Both the position numbers and the translations under genes were made by a program. Below are positions 29,332 to 38,931 of a stretch of 64,000 nucleotides of DNA, one piece after another (positions within the stretch are counted from its first letter, which is position 1; every line of letters begins with the position of its first letter). Source of the stretch: an uncultured Lachnospiraceae bacterium (GTDB lineage: Bacteria; Bacillota; Clostridia; Lachnospirales; Lachnospiraceae); assembly GCA_946403625.1 (NCBI GenBank), contig CAMJAP010000003.1:1-64000 (forward strand), in the 5' to 3' direction. Under the pieces are notes generated by a model. It did no database searches. It was not told the origin of the DNA and saw nothing but the letters and a program-made list of their open reading frames with translations.

Positions 29332-30714
29332 GTGCGGAATATGCTGAATCGATTTTTACATTCTTTCATATTCTGGGGCGCATGGATCATTATTCCGGTC
29401 CTGATGGAAACCGTACCGGCGATCGGCGGTTTCTTTCTGTTGCTGTTCCGCAGAGCCAAGGCGGGCAAAAAGATCGTTAAGCCCAAGGTATATCCCGAGA
29501 TCTCCATCATCATTCCGGTCTACAATTCCGCGCAGACTTTGTATAACTGTATCCGGTCCATCAAGATCAGTACCTATGATTCCAGCAAGATCCGCATCTT
29601 TCTGGTCAATAACCAGGGCAAGGATAACAGTTTCGAGATCTTTCAGCGGTGCCAGCTGGCATTCCCGGAACTGCATATGCAGTGGCTGAATGCGCAGCAG
29701 GGCAAATCGCGTGCCCTCAATCTGGCGCTTTACAACAGTGAAGGAAAATACATCATCAATCTGGACAGCGACGGTATCCTGGAGCCACACGCATTGCAGA
29801 ACCTGGTGGATAAGTTTGAGAACCGGCAGGACTTAAACTGTATGACCGGTGCGGTATTGATCGAGCCCAGACTGATCGATCAGTACGAGCATTTCTTCCC
29901 GCGACTGCTGCGGGAACTGGAGTTTATGGAATATGCCCAGGCGTTTCTGGCCGGCCGCAGTTATGCATCGGAGCTGAACAAAGTATATACGCTGTCCGGT
30001 GCGTTTTCGGCATTCCGTAAATCCGCGATCCTCAAATCCCGTATGTACAATACCAACACGATCTGCGAGGATACCCACATCACTTTCCAGATGCGCTACC
30101 TGCAGAAAGAACGCGTGGAGATCTGCGAGAACGCTTTGTTCTATGTGGATCCGATCGAGGGCATCAACAAACTGTATACGCAGAGACAGCGCTGGCAGCG
30201 AGGCAGTCTGGAAGTAGCCAAGCAGTTTTTGAATAAGAAGAACGATTTCGGCCGCAGTTTTCTGGACGTCAATGTGCACACGCTTTTGTACGATCACACC
30301 TTTGCGTTCCCGCGTGCCATCTGGTATCTGGCCCTTTTGTGTCTGCTGTTTATGAACTATTCGTCCAAGATGATCATCCTGTCCACGGCATTCATCTTCC
30401 TGACGTATATCATTGTCGGGTTTATGTATTTCGGAACGGTGTTGTATTTCTTCCGGGAGTTTCCGGATCTGAAGAGCTACTACGCCGGACACTGGTGGGT
30501 GGTCATACTGTTGCCGTTCTTTAATTTTGCGGTATTCTTTATCCGCCTGGCAGGTATTGTAAACAGTATCGGAACGGACAGTGCCTGGAAGACACGCAAC
30601 CTGACCGAAGAAGGACAGGCATTTGCGGCGGTGGTGAAAGACGATCTTTCCAAACCGGCCGACTGGCTGCGGCAGTTACGGGAATGGGTGAACAAACCGG
30701 AGGAGGCTGAGTAA
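29332..30714 (+). CDS. GT2 family glycosyltransferase, XrtG-associated type
   Basis: ISIIIPVYNSAQTLYNCIRSI; YIINLDSDGIL; RQRWQRGSLEV (Q..RW); C-terminal TMs. Confidence 0.85.
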   Translation: MRNMLNRFLHSFIFWGAWIIIPVLMETVPAIGGFFLLLFRRAKAGKKIVKPKVYPEISIIIPVYNSAQTLYNCIRSIKISTYDSSKIRIFLVNNQGKDNSFEIFQRCQLAFPELHMQWLNAQQGKSRALNLALYNSEGKYIINLDSDGILEPHALQNLVDKFENRQDLNCMTGAVLIEPRLIDQYEHFFPRLLRELEFMEYAQAFLAGRSYASELNKVYTLSGAFSAFRKSAILKSRMYNTNTICEDTHITFQMRYLQKERVEICENALFYVDPIEGINKLYTQRQRWQRGSLEVAKQFLNKKNDFGRSFLDVNVHTLLYDHTFAFPRAIWYLALLCLLFMNYSSKMIILSTAFIFLTYIIVGFMYFGTVLYFFREFPDLKSYYAGHWWVVILLPFFNFAVFFIRLAGIVNSIGTDSAWKTRNLTEEGQAFAAVVKDDLSKPADWLRQLREWVNKPEEAE

Positions 30715-30722
30715 CAGAGCGT

Positions 30723-31805
30723 ATGAAAGATTGGATCAGAAAACATTATTTTGCGACCGTAGCGGTGATCGCCTGTCTGATCGGACTGGTGTTGCTGTTT
30801 ATGTTCTGGCGGTTTATGGATCAATATGAAGAAGGCGTTCTGGAAGTCTGTGCGGAGGGACAGGATGCCTATGTACAGCTGGTGCTGGATCAGATCTATA
30901 TCCGCGATAACCGTTCGGATGCTTCGATCATCAAAGACATCCTGGGCAGTCTGGATGCGTCCACGAACAAGTACTGGACCTTCTCCAAAGAGGAAACCAT
31001 GCTCTTTGTAAAGGATGTTTCGGAAACCAATAAGTACAAGGGCTTTACCACGGCAACCTATTACATTTCCGAGAGTGCTTCGGAGTTTTTGAAAAATCTG
31101 CGGCTCAATTCCGTAACCCACGGCCGTATCACGATCGAGGATCGCAAGTATGTGGCCAGCGGTGTGATCTTTGAATACAACAATGCGGAATATCGTTTGT
31201 GCCTGCTGTCCAACGAAGAAGTTTTCCTGGATAACAACGCATTCCTCGGCGGCCGCATCAACATTTCCCTTTGCTATGCACTGGCGATCACGGTACTGGT
31301 AGTCGGCGCGATGCTCTTTGCACACCGCATCGGACGGCTGCGTGCAGAGATCGTCGATAAGGATGCGATGATGGTGGAACTGAATGCCAGCGTTGCCAAA
31401 CTGAACGAAAAACTGCTGGTCAAATCCACCTACGATATGCGCCGGACATTGTTCCAGGAAAGTATGCTGTATGATTTTCTGGATCGTATCGTACGCAAAA
31501 ATGTATGGCCCATTTCTTTTGCACTGATGAACTGCGCGAATGAAGGAACTTTTCTGGAACAGGCGCAGCTGGTGCTGGACCGCAGTGTATTGCGATTCCG
31601 GCTCACCGGTGATCAGGCCTATACGAATGCGGCGGTTTCCGGACAGATCCTGTTGGTATTTTTGAACTGTGACCAGAGGAAGGCGTTTACCTATCTGCGA
31701 CCGCTCTTAAATGTTTCCGTAACGGTTCGGACCGTGGAAGAATGGCAGCCGGATCGGGGAGACATTCACAAGTTTTTGGAAGATATGAGGAGTAAGAATC
31801 AATGA
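30723..31805 (+). CDS. Two-TM membrane protein with extracellular sensor-like region and possible degenerate GGDEF domain
   Basis: TM at about 10-30 and 180-200, coiled coil, C-terminal alpha/beta region. Confidence 0.6.
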   Translation: MKDWIRKHYFATVAVIACLIGLVLLFMFWRFMDQYEEGVLEVCAEGQDAYVQLVLDQIYIRDNRSDASIIKDILGSLDASTNKYWTFSKEETMLFVKDVSETNKYKGFTTATYYISESASEFLKNLRLNSVTHGRITIEDRKYVASGVIFEYNNAEYRLCLLSNEEVFLDNNAFLGGRINISLCYALAITVLVVGAMLFAHRIGRLRAEIVDKDAMMVELNASVAKLNEKLLVKSTYDMRRTLFQESMLYDFLDRIVRKNVWPISFALMNCANEGTFLEQAQLVLDRSVLRFRLTGDQAYTNAAVSGQILLVFLNCDQRKAFTYLRPLLNVSVTVRTVEEWQPDRGDIHKFLEDMRSKNQ

Positions 31806-32281
31806 AAAATCTGGAAAACCGGCTCTTTCATGAATACCGCCTGAAGTTCTACTTAAACGGCAATCATTATCTGATGTTTGATAATACCCGTGGGGAAACG
31901 CATCCGCACACCTGGGAATTTACGCTCAATATCCTGGTGGGACGGGAGACCTTTGTGGAGTTCAATCAATACGAGCGCACCATCGAACAGCTGCTAGCGC
32001 CGTATCAGAACAAAGTGCTCAACGAAGTGGATCCCTTTGATGCCATCGTTCCGACCCTGGAAAACCTGGTGGAGTATTTCGGCATCCGGGCACAGGAACT
32101 GGTGAAAGCCATCGGCGGGCGTGTGCTTTCGATCGAAGGCAGCGAGACACCGACCCGCAGCTATGTCATCAATTTCAACGATGCTTTTGACAGTTTTGAA
32201 ATGGAAGCCTATACCGAAGAAGTAAAACGCAGTGTGATCGATGCAGTACTGGATGATATCTTGGAGGATATTAAGAGTTGA
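31802..32281 (+). CDS. 6-pyruvoyl-tetrahydropterin synthase-like protein
   Basis: NHYLMFDN.. HPHTWEFTLNI.. SIEGSETPTRSYVINF resembles PTPS His motifs and ETPT strand; Cys of CxxxHxH absent. Confidence 0.65.
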   Translation: MKNLENRLFHEYRLKFYLNGNHYLMFDNTRGETHPHTWEFTLNILVGRETFVEFNQYERTIEQLLAPYQNKVLNEVDPFDAIVPTLENLVEYFGIRAQELVKAIGGRVLSIEGSETPTRSYVINFNDAFDSFEMEAYTEEVKRSVIDAVLDDILEDIKS

Positions 32282-34755
32282 AAACGGCGCTTAAAAAAAT
32301 CTGGCCGTTATTGGTAGTGGCGGGTTACGGAGTGCTTGCATGGATCCTGATGCAGGTGATCTCGCGCAGCGGACTTTATCCGGCCGGCGCGGATGTGATG
32401 ACACATCTGTACAAGGCGGATCTGATCCTGCGCAGTGCAAAAGCCGGCGATCTGTTCCCCGCATACGATCCGATGTGGTACAACGGTGTGGAAGTGCTTC
32501 GTTTCTGGGCACCGCTTTCTTACTATGTGCTGGCGCTGTGCGAGGGGCTGGCATCGGGCAATCCCTTCGGCGGATATATCCTGTTCTGCGGTCTGGTTTT
32601 TTGGGCAGGTGCGGTTTCGTTCTTTTTCGTGGCATGCAAAAAAGATATGGCACTTCCCGGAGCGTTTCTTGCACCGGTATGGATGCTGCTGCCGGGCAAT
32701 CTGCTGTTGTTCTACGGAGAAGGCAATCTGGCGAGAGCCTTCGGTCTGGTGCTGCTGCCGTGGCTTTTGTATATCCTGGAAAAATACCTGCAGGAAGGAA
32801 AGAAACGGCAGTTGTTGCTCGCGGCAGTGCTGCTGTTCACGCTCATCTTTACCGATCACGATCTGTCGGTGATGACATCCGTTGCATTCACACTGTACCT
32901 GATCGTCTATGCAAAGTTAAACGGCGGATGGATCCGTCTGGCGCAGGTGGTGCTTATGATGCTGGGGATCTTTTTGCTGACGGGCCTGTGGCTGCTGCCG
33001 TATCTGTGCGGACGGCAGATCCCGACGGACCTGGCCGAAACCATGTCGGATGCCTTTTACAGCGGTTTTCAATCCCTCAATCCGTTTGTGCGCAAGGAAG
33101 TGGATCTGTATCTTCCGTACTTCGGACTGGCGGCGTTTCTGGCCCTGCTCTTCGGACTGTTGTGCTCGGACCGCAGGAGCATTCCGGCCTTTGCCGTCGG
33201 ACTGTTATTGTTCTTTGCGACCACGCGCAGTGCTTATCAGGTGTTAAAGATCTTTTCGGGAAACCATTATCTGCATATGCTGCAGTATGTACCGGTCGCC
33301 ATGTGTCTTTTGATCTACGGAATGCTCTCGTGGAAACGTTGCAAATGGCAGGTACGTGCAACGGTCTGCATATTGTTGTTCCTGGATTGTCTGCCGTCCT
33401 TTCCGTTGTTTGCCGGCGATATGGATCACGATCCGGCGGAACGCCGTTTTGCGGCAGAGGAAAAGGAACTGCTTTTGGATACCGCCAAGCAGATCACGGT
33501 ACAGAGACTGGCCTTTCTGGACCTGGGGGATCTGGCATCGGACGGCAGCTGGATGGTGAATGTTTATGATGTGCCCCTGGCGGGCAGTTACGGATCGGAC
33601 ATTACCTGTGCGGCAACGACCTACAATATCACGCAGCTGGACCGTGCGTATGCCGGCGGAAACTTTAAGTATCTCTTCGACCGCATCCTGGAACTGGGCA
33701 ATGACAGTGTGCTGCTGCAGATGAAGCACGTGGACTGGAACGAAGAGGCCATCTCCGAACTGGATGCGGCGGCAGCACTGTCCGGGTATCATCTGGCGGA
33801 TGCCAACGAACGGTATCGTCTGTATCATAGGGATGTGCGCGGGGCGTTCGGTTTGGTGAGTAAGTTCGGTGCCATCGGCATCGGCAGCGGTGCGGGGCAG
33901 ATCTCGCTGGATTTCCCGACGGTAGAGGAAGTGACCTCGACCAATATCAACGATTATACTTATGAAGAACTCTCGCAGTACCAGACCGTATACCTGAACG
34001 GCTTTACCTATACGGATAAGGTTGCGGCGGAAGCAATGCTCTTAAAACTGGCGCAGAACGGTACCCGTATCGTATTGCTGGCCGACGGTATCCCGCAGGA
34101 TCCCGATACCAAGGCAAGAGAGTTTTTGGGCGTACATTCGCAGGAAGTGGTCTTTTCCAACGGCTATCCGGAACTGATCACCGAAAATTACGGGATCATC
34201 AATACGGATCTGTTTGCGGCAGGGCATGCACAGTGGCGTACAGTATATGTGACCGGTCTCAACAAAGTGCTGGGCTATACGGAAGAAGACAATATTGAAC
34301 TGCCGTTTTACGGAACGGTGCGGGATCCGAACATCTATGTGCTGGCGATCAACCTGACTTATCATTATGCACTGACCAAGGATCCGTCCCTGGAAGACCT
34401 GCTGTATGAGATCTTCTGTATGGAGATCGGAGAGATGCCGGATCGTCGTCTGGTGGATGTGGATGTGGAGTACGGAAAGGACAGCATTACGATCCGTACG
34501 GATGCCGACGATGTGGATACCACCTTGTCCGTACCGGGCAGTTTCGTGCTGCCGGAAGGCGCAAGAGAGCGTAACCGTCTGCTGCATGTGGATGCCGGCG
34601 AGACGGTGATCACCTTCGGACGACCGTATTTTGCAGGCGGCCTGGCGATGACGATCGGCGGTGTGATCCTGCTGCTTCTGACTTTTGTATTCGGAGCAAA
34701 GGCGGATCGAAAATGGAGACAGTATCAGGAAGAGAAAGAGGGGGCGAAGGCGTGA
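32278..34755 (+). CDS. Large membrane protein, 6-pyruvoyl-tetrahydropterin synthase-related (PTPS_related) type
   Basis: Many TMs; GADVMTHLYKADLILRSAKAGDLFPAYDPMWYNGVEVLRFWAPLSYYVLAL pattern; extracytoplasmic C-terminal domain and final TM. Confidence 0.75.
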   Translation: MKTALKKIWPLLVVAGYGVLAWILMQVISRSGLYPAGADVMTHLYKADLILRSAKAGDLFPAYDPMWYNGVEVLRFWAPLSYYVLALCEGLASGNPFGGYILFCGLVFWAGAVSFFFVACKKDMALPGAFLAPVWMLLPGNLLLFYGEGNLARAFGLVLLPWLLYILEKYLQEGKKRQLLLAAVLLFTLIFTDHDLSVMTSVAFTLYLIVYAKLNGGWIRLAQVVLMMLGIFLLTGLWLLPYLCGRQIPTDLAETMSDAFYSGFQSLNPFVRKEVDLYLPYFGLAAFLALLFGLLCSDRRSIPAFAVGLLLFFATTRSAYQVLKIFSGNHYLHMLQYVPVAMCLLIYGMLSWKRCKWQVRATVCILLFLDCLPSFPLFAGDMDHDPAERRFAAEEKELLLDTAKQITVQRLAFLDLGDLASDGSWMVNVYDVPLAGSYGSDITCAATTYNITQLDRAYAGGNFKYLFDRILELGNDSVLLQMKHVDWNEEAISELDAAAALSGYHLADANERYRLYHRDVRGAFGLVSKFGAIGIGSGAGQISLDFPTVEEVTSTNINDYTYEELSQYQTVYLNGFTYTDKVAAEAMLLKLAQNGTRIVLLADGIPQDPDTKAREFLGVHSQEVVFSNGYPELITENYGIINTDLFAAGHAQWRTVYVTGLNKVLGYTEEDNIELPFYGTVRDPNIYVLAINLTYHYALTKDPSLEDLLYEIFCMEIGEMPDRRLVDVDVEYGKDSITIRTDADDVDTTLSVPGSFVLPEGARERNRLLHVDAGETVITFGRPYFAGGLAMTIGGVILLLLTFVFGAKADRKWRQYQEEKEGAKA

Positions 34756-36929
34756 AGCAAAAGCGTTTTGCCAAAAGCATATCAGCAGTGCTCACCGGTG
34801 TGTTCCTGGCGGGATGCAGTGCGCCCTGGATGGTGCCGGAGGAGAGCGGTAATGCGGACCTGATCCCGGGACCGGTACAGGCGATCGATCACGATACACA
34901 GACCGGTGTGGATTATGCGTTCCGCTGCGGAGAGCAGTATCTGGAGATTTATGACGGCGAGAAATTTCAGCCGGTCTATCTGAACGGTGTGAATATCGGA
35001 TCGGGTTATCCCGGGTATTTTCCGGGAGAACTGGCAATCCCGGAAGAGACCTATTTGCGCTGGTTTCAGGAGATCTCGGAGATGAATTGCAATACGATCC
35101 GTATCTACACGACCATGATGCCTTCGTTCTACAATGCGTTTTACAGTTACAACTATACGGCGGATGCGGATCACAAACTGTATCTGTTGATGGGCGTCTG
35201 GTATGATGAGGATCAGATGGAAGCAACGGGAGATGCCTACGATCTGCTGGAAGGCGCGATCGGAGAAGCGCGGGAACAGATCGACATCATCCACGGAAAC
35301 GGTGAGATCGAAGAACGGCCCGGCAGAGCCTACGGCGTTTACACCAAAGATATCTCAGAATATGTACTGGGGTGGATCCTGGGGATCGAGTCGGATGCCT
35401 ATCTGGTGGGGACCACCAATGAGCTGCACCCGGATATCACGGGGTATGACGGAGAGTACCTGTATACGCAGGGGGAAGAGATTCAGGCCTTTGATGCGTT
35501 TTTGTGCGAACTCGGCGACGAGGTGATCGCTTATGAGACCAAACAGTACGGGATGCAACGGCCGGTCAGCTGGACCAACTGGCCAACGGCAGATGCCCTG
35601 TCCCATCCGTCCGAACCGGCACCGGACAAAGAAGATGCCGTGACGATCAATGTGGAACGTTTCAAGACCAAAGCCAATTTTGCGCCGGGGATCTTTGCTT
35701 CCTATCATGTCTATCCGTATTATCCGGATTTTATGTATCTGGATGTTTCTTACAATACCTATCAGGATAAGGATGGAGTGATCAATACGTATGAGGCGTA
35801 TTTAAAAGACCTGCGTGCGATCCACAACGTACCGGTACTGGTTGCGGAATTCGGTGTGCCGTCCTCACGCGGCTGTACGCACATCAATCCCTATACCGGC
35901 CTGGATCAGGGACATCATACCGAAAAGGAGCAGGGCTGGTGTCTGGATGCGATGGCAAGGGATATCTATAATAATGGCTATGCCGGCGGGCTGGTCTTTG
36001 CATGGCAGGATGAGTGGTTTAAGCGTACATGGAACACCATGGATTATACCGACCCGGACCGCAGGGCATTCTGGAACGATCTGCAGACCAGCGAGCAGAA
36101 TTTCGGCCTGGTGGAATTTATCCCCGGGGACGGCAGCCGGCAACTGGACGGAGATCTTTCGGAATGGGAAGACAGTGAGCTGATCGCGGAAGAAAACGGA
36201 CTCCGGCTCTATGCGGCAACGGATGCCAGATATCTGTGGCTGGCAGTGGAATCGGACAGCTGTGATCTGCAAAAAGAGCAGGTGCTGATCCCCTTTGATA
36301 TCACGCCGATGTCCGGAGCGCTGCATTATGAGAATAACGAGTTTGAGCGCCCGGTGGATTTTGTGGCGGATCTGAACGGACCGGAAGAAGGCAGTGTGAA
36401 CCGTCTGCTGGTGCATCAATACTATGACCGCTATGCCTTCTTTTATCAAAAGTACGATAATGTGCTGGATGTGACCGGCTACGATGATCCGCAGAACGAG
36501 ACCTTCGGACCGATCCTGCTTTCACTCAACAAAGCCTTTACCCAGCCGGAAACCGGGGAAACCTTCGATGCACTCAAATATGACACCGGTGAATTGCGCT
36601 GCGGTATGGGCGTGCCGGATACGGAATCGTATGATTCGCTGGCGGATCTGTGTTACGGGGAGAACTGCCTGGAACTGCGTCTGCCGTGGGAGATCCTCAA
36701 TTTCCGCGACCCGAGTACCAAAGAGATCGAGGACGATTTCTGGCAGAGAGGCGAATTGTGCGGCAGGGATATTTCGGAAATCTGGTTTGGGGTTAAGTGT
36801 GGAAAAGATCAGATAAATATGGTATCATACACCTGGGCTGACTGGGATCATGTGGAATTTACGGAGCGACGCAAGGATTCGTACTGGATCCTGCAGGGCT
36901 GTTTCGGAGAACTCAGTCTGGCGGAATAA
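34752..36929 (+). CDS. Glycoside-hydrolase-like lipoprotein with C-terminal CBM9-like domain
   Basis: GTG 34752 overlaps previous stop; lipobox FLAGC; TIM-barrel-like LNGVNIGSGYPG..NTIRIYT..VAEFGVPSSRG; LDGDLSEWEDSEL CBM9-like. Confidence 0.7.
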   Translation: MKQKRFAKSISAVLTGVFLAGCSAPWMVPEESGNADLIPGPVQAIDHDTQTGVDYAFRCGEQYLEIYDGEKFQPVYLNGVNIGSGYPGYFPGELAIPEETYLRWFQEISEMNCNTIRIYTTMMPSFYNAFYSYNYTADADHKLYLLMGVWYDEDQMEATGDAYDLLEGAIGEAREQIDIIHGNGEIEERPGRAYGVYTKDISEYVLGWILGIESDAYLVGTTNELHPDITGYDGEYLYTQGEEIQAFDAFLCELGDEVIAYETKQYGMQRPVSWTNWPTADALSHPSEPAPDKEDAVTINVERFKTKANFAPGIFASYHVYPYYPDFMYLDVSYNTYQDKDGVINTYEAYLKDLRAIHNVPVLVAEFGVPSSRGCTHINPYTGLDQGHHTEKEQGWCLDAMARDIYNNGYAGGLVFAWQDEWFKRTWNTMDYTDPDRRAFWNDLQTSEQNFGLVEFIPGDGSRQLDGDLSEWEDSELIAEENGLRLYAATDARYLWLAVESDSCDLQKEQVLIPFDITPMSGALHYENNEFERPVDFVADLNGPEEGSVNRLLVHQYYDRYAFFYQKYDNVLDVTGYDDPQNETFGPILLSLNKAFTQPETGETFDALKYDTGELRCGMGVPDTESYDSLADLCYGENCLELRLPWEILNFRDPSTKEIEDDFWQRGELCGRDISEIWFGVKCGKDQINMVSYTWADWDHVEFTERRKDSYWILQGCFGELSLAE

Positions 36930-36965
36930 TGTTTGGAACAGTTTGGTTTTCGGAGGGGGAAAACT

Positions 36966-38117
36966 ATGGATAACATACAGGTGAGCGGAGACGCACCAAA
37001 GGAGAAGTCTGCGCTTCAGACATACGGAACGATCATTGCGTTATTGGCAGCGCTGGTCGTATTGTTGGTAGGTGCCGCATTTTTGATCACGAACTTCCCG
37101 AAGAGTATGGGATCGCCGATGGATCGCGGTTTGCGGTGTTTGCAGGATAAGGAATATACGCAGGCGGTTGCGGCGTTTCGGGAAGCCATACAGCAGAATC
37201 CGCAAAATGTAAAGGCGTATGAAGGCATTGTATCTGCCTATGAAGGGCAGGGGGATGAGATCGCCGCACTGCATATGCTGGAGAAAGGGTATGAAAAAAC
37301 CGGTGATGAAACACTGGGGAGCCGGATGGAGGCGATGCGGGACTCTATGGGACCGATCATTACCGGCAGCAGTGCCACACCGGATCCGGACAGTCCGGTA
37401 GGAGAGGGCGAGACGGCCAGACAGCGGCAGGTGGCTCTTTTGCAAGAGGCGTATGAGCTGCTTTCCAAGAAAGACTATGACGGAATGTGCAGTGTGGACG
37501 GATCCGATGAGGCAGATCTGGTGATCTCGGAACTGCGGGGCGACCATGTGATCTATATCCCGGAGGACGGTAATCACGGTACCGGCACCGGCTGCGGGGT
37601 ATATCAGGTGAGCGGCGGTTATTTCTTCTACTATGGCGATTTCGTGGACGGTGAACGGCTGGGACACGGTGTATCCTACTGGTATAACGGCAGCGGCTAT
37701 GAGATCTACGACGGTGAGTGGAAAAATGATAAGCCGAACGGCTACGGTACTTCGTCGTTGGTATATTTCTACGGTGATGAGGAACACCGTACGGGTAATT
37801 TTGTAGACGGTCTGGAAGACGGCGATTTTGTGATCGAAAAGAAGGACGGCTACAGCAATACGGTTCTGACCGGCGAGTATTCGGTAGTATACGGCCGGCC
37901 GACGGAAGCAACGGAGCGTCTGGAAGAGATCGTTCAGGAAGTGGAAGCCAAGGAGGCCGCGGGGGAACCCGTGGGTCAGATGCTGCAGGGGCTGTACAAT
38001 GCTTACGATAATGCACAGACCTATTTGGATGAGACGATCTATCTGATCTTTGATGATTATACTTATATGACATATTACCGATACGGAGATCTGCTCGGCG
38101 CTTTGGGTTATCGATAA
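36966..38117 (+). CDS. Membrane-anchored TPR + MORN-repeat protein
   Basis: One TM; GLRCLQDKEYTQAVAAFREAIQQNPQNVKAYEGI TPR; YYGDFVDGERLGHGVSYW / YDGEWKNDKPNGYGTS / TGNFVDGLEDGDF MORN units. Confidence 0.75.
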   Translation: MDNIQVSGDAPKEKSALQTYGTIIALLAALVVLLVGAAFLITNFPKSMGSPMDRGLRCLQDKEYTQAVAAFREAIQQNPQNVKAYEGIVSAYEGQGDEIAALHMLEKGYEKTGDETLGSRMEAMRDSMGPIITGSSATPDPDSPVGEGETARQRQVALLQEAYELLSKKDYDGMCSVDGSDEADLVISELRGDHVIYIPEDGNHGTGTGCGVYQVSGGYFFYYGDFVDGERLGHGVSYWYNGSGYEIYDGEWKNDKPNGYGTSSLVYFYGDEEHRTGNFVDGLEDGDFVIEKKDGYSNTVLTGEYSVVYGRPTEATERLEEIVQEVEAKEAAGEPVGQMLQGLYNAYDNAQTYLDETIYLIFDDYTYMTYYRYGDLLGALGYR

Positions 38118-38126
38118 AAGTCACGG

Positions 38127-38155
38127 ACTCCGGTGGTTTTACCGGAGTTTTTTTT
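38127..38155 (+). terminator. Intrinsic terminator at end of the XrtG-like locus
   Basis: ACTCCGGTggttttACCGGAGT followed by T8. Confidence 0.75.
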
Positions 38156-38329
38156 GAACTTAATTTAATTTAAGTAAAAGTTCTGCTTGAGAATAGTCAT
38201 AGTTACTATATTTTATGCGTAAAAACCTACACGAAAATTAAGAAAAAGTGCTTGTGAAAGTCGCACGTACGAGTTAAAATAAAAGTAATGACACTTAAAA
38301 AAATGTCGAATCACAGGGGGACTTAAAAT

Positions 38330-38827
38330 ATGAAGATATTTAATGTGATCGATACGGAAAAAGTGGCTCGCGGAGTAGAGCAGTTAAGCAGAAAAGTAGG
38401 ACTCTCTATGTCATCGGAGGACAGCAGGGAGATCCTTCGCAATGTCTGGAAAAATGTGGAGAATTTTTTGCCGGACCGGTATCTGAATGCCGGTGCCAAT
38501 ACCCTTATGGTCTTTGATCTGGAATCGTTTCTCGGAAAACAGTTTTCCCGTTATATGATGGCCAGAAAGACCTATATCAATCATGTTTTGTATGCGTTCA
38601 ACAGCCGCGGTTGTATGTCGGAGTTTGTAAAGGTGTTTCCGCCGTATGTTACTTTTCCGGAGCAGGCGGCAACAATGGAACATGGCGACTACAACAAGGT
38701 GTATGACTATTACCTGACGATATTGGAGGAAAAAGACCTGCTGGCGCATTTCGAGGAGTTCCCCATACCGGCCGGACACGGGCTGCAGCATCTGCCGGAG
38801 GCGATCCGGACGAAGTATTTCACCTAA
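38330..38827 (+). CDS. Hypothetical protein
   Basis: GGGGGA RBS; 165-aa ORF, no recognised family. Confidence 0.6.
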   Translation: MKIFNVIDTEKVARGVEQLSRKVGLSMSSEDSREILRNVWKNVENFLPDRYLNAGANTLMVFDLESFLGKQFSRYMMARKTYINHVLYAFNSRGCMSEFVKVFPPYVTFPEQAATMEHGDYNKVYDYYLTILEEKDLLAHFEEFPIPAGHGLQHLPEAIRTKYFT

Positions 38828-38848
38828 AAAAATCTGCAATGATTTATC

Positions 38849-38880
38849 AAGGGCATCCTGCTATGCGGGGTGTCCTTTTT
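38849..38880 (+). terminator. Intrinsic terminator
   Basis: GGGCATCC tgctatgc GGGTGTCC followed by T5. Confidence 0.6.
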
Positions 38881-38931
38881 GATATTTCCAAAGCGCAACT
38901 GCCGCGATCCCAAATGTCAACCGGGAGATTG

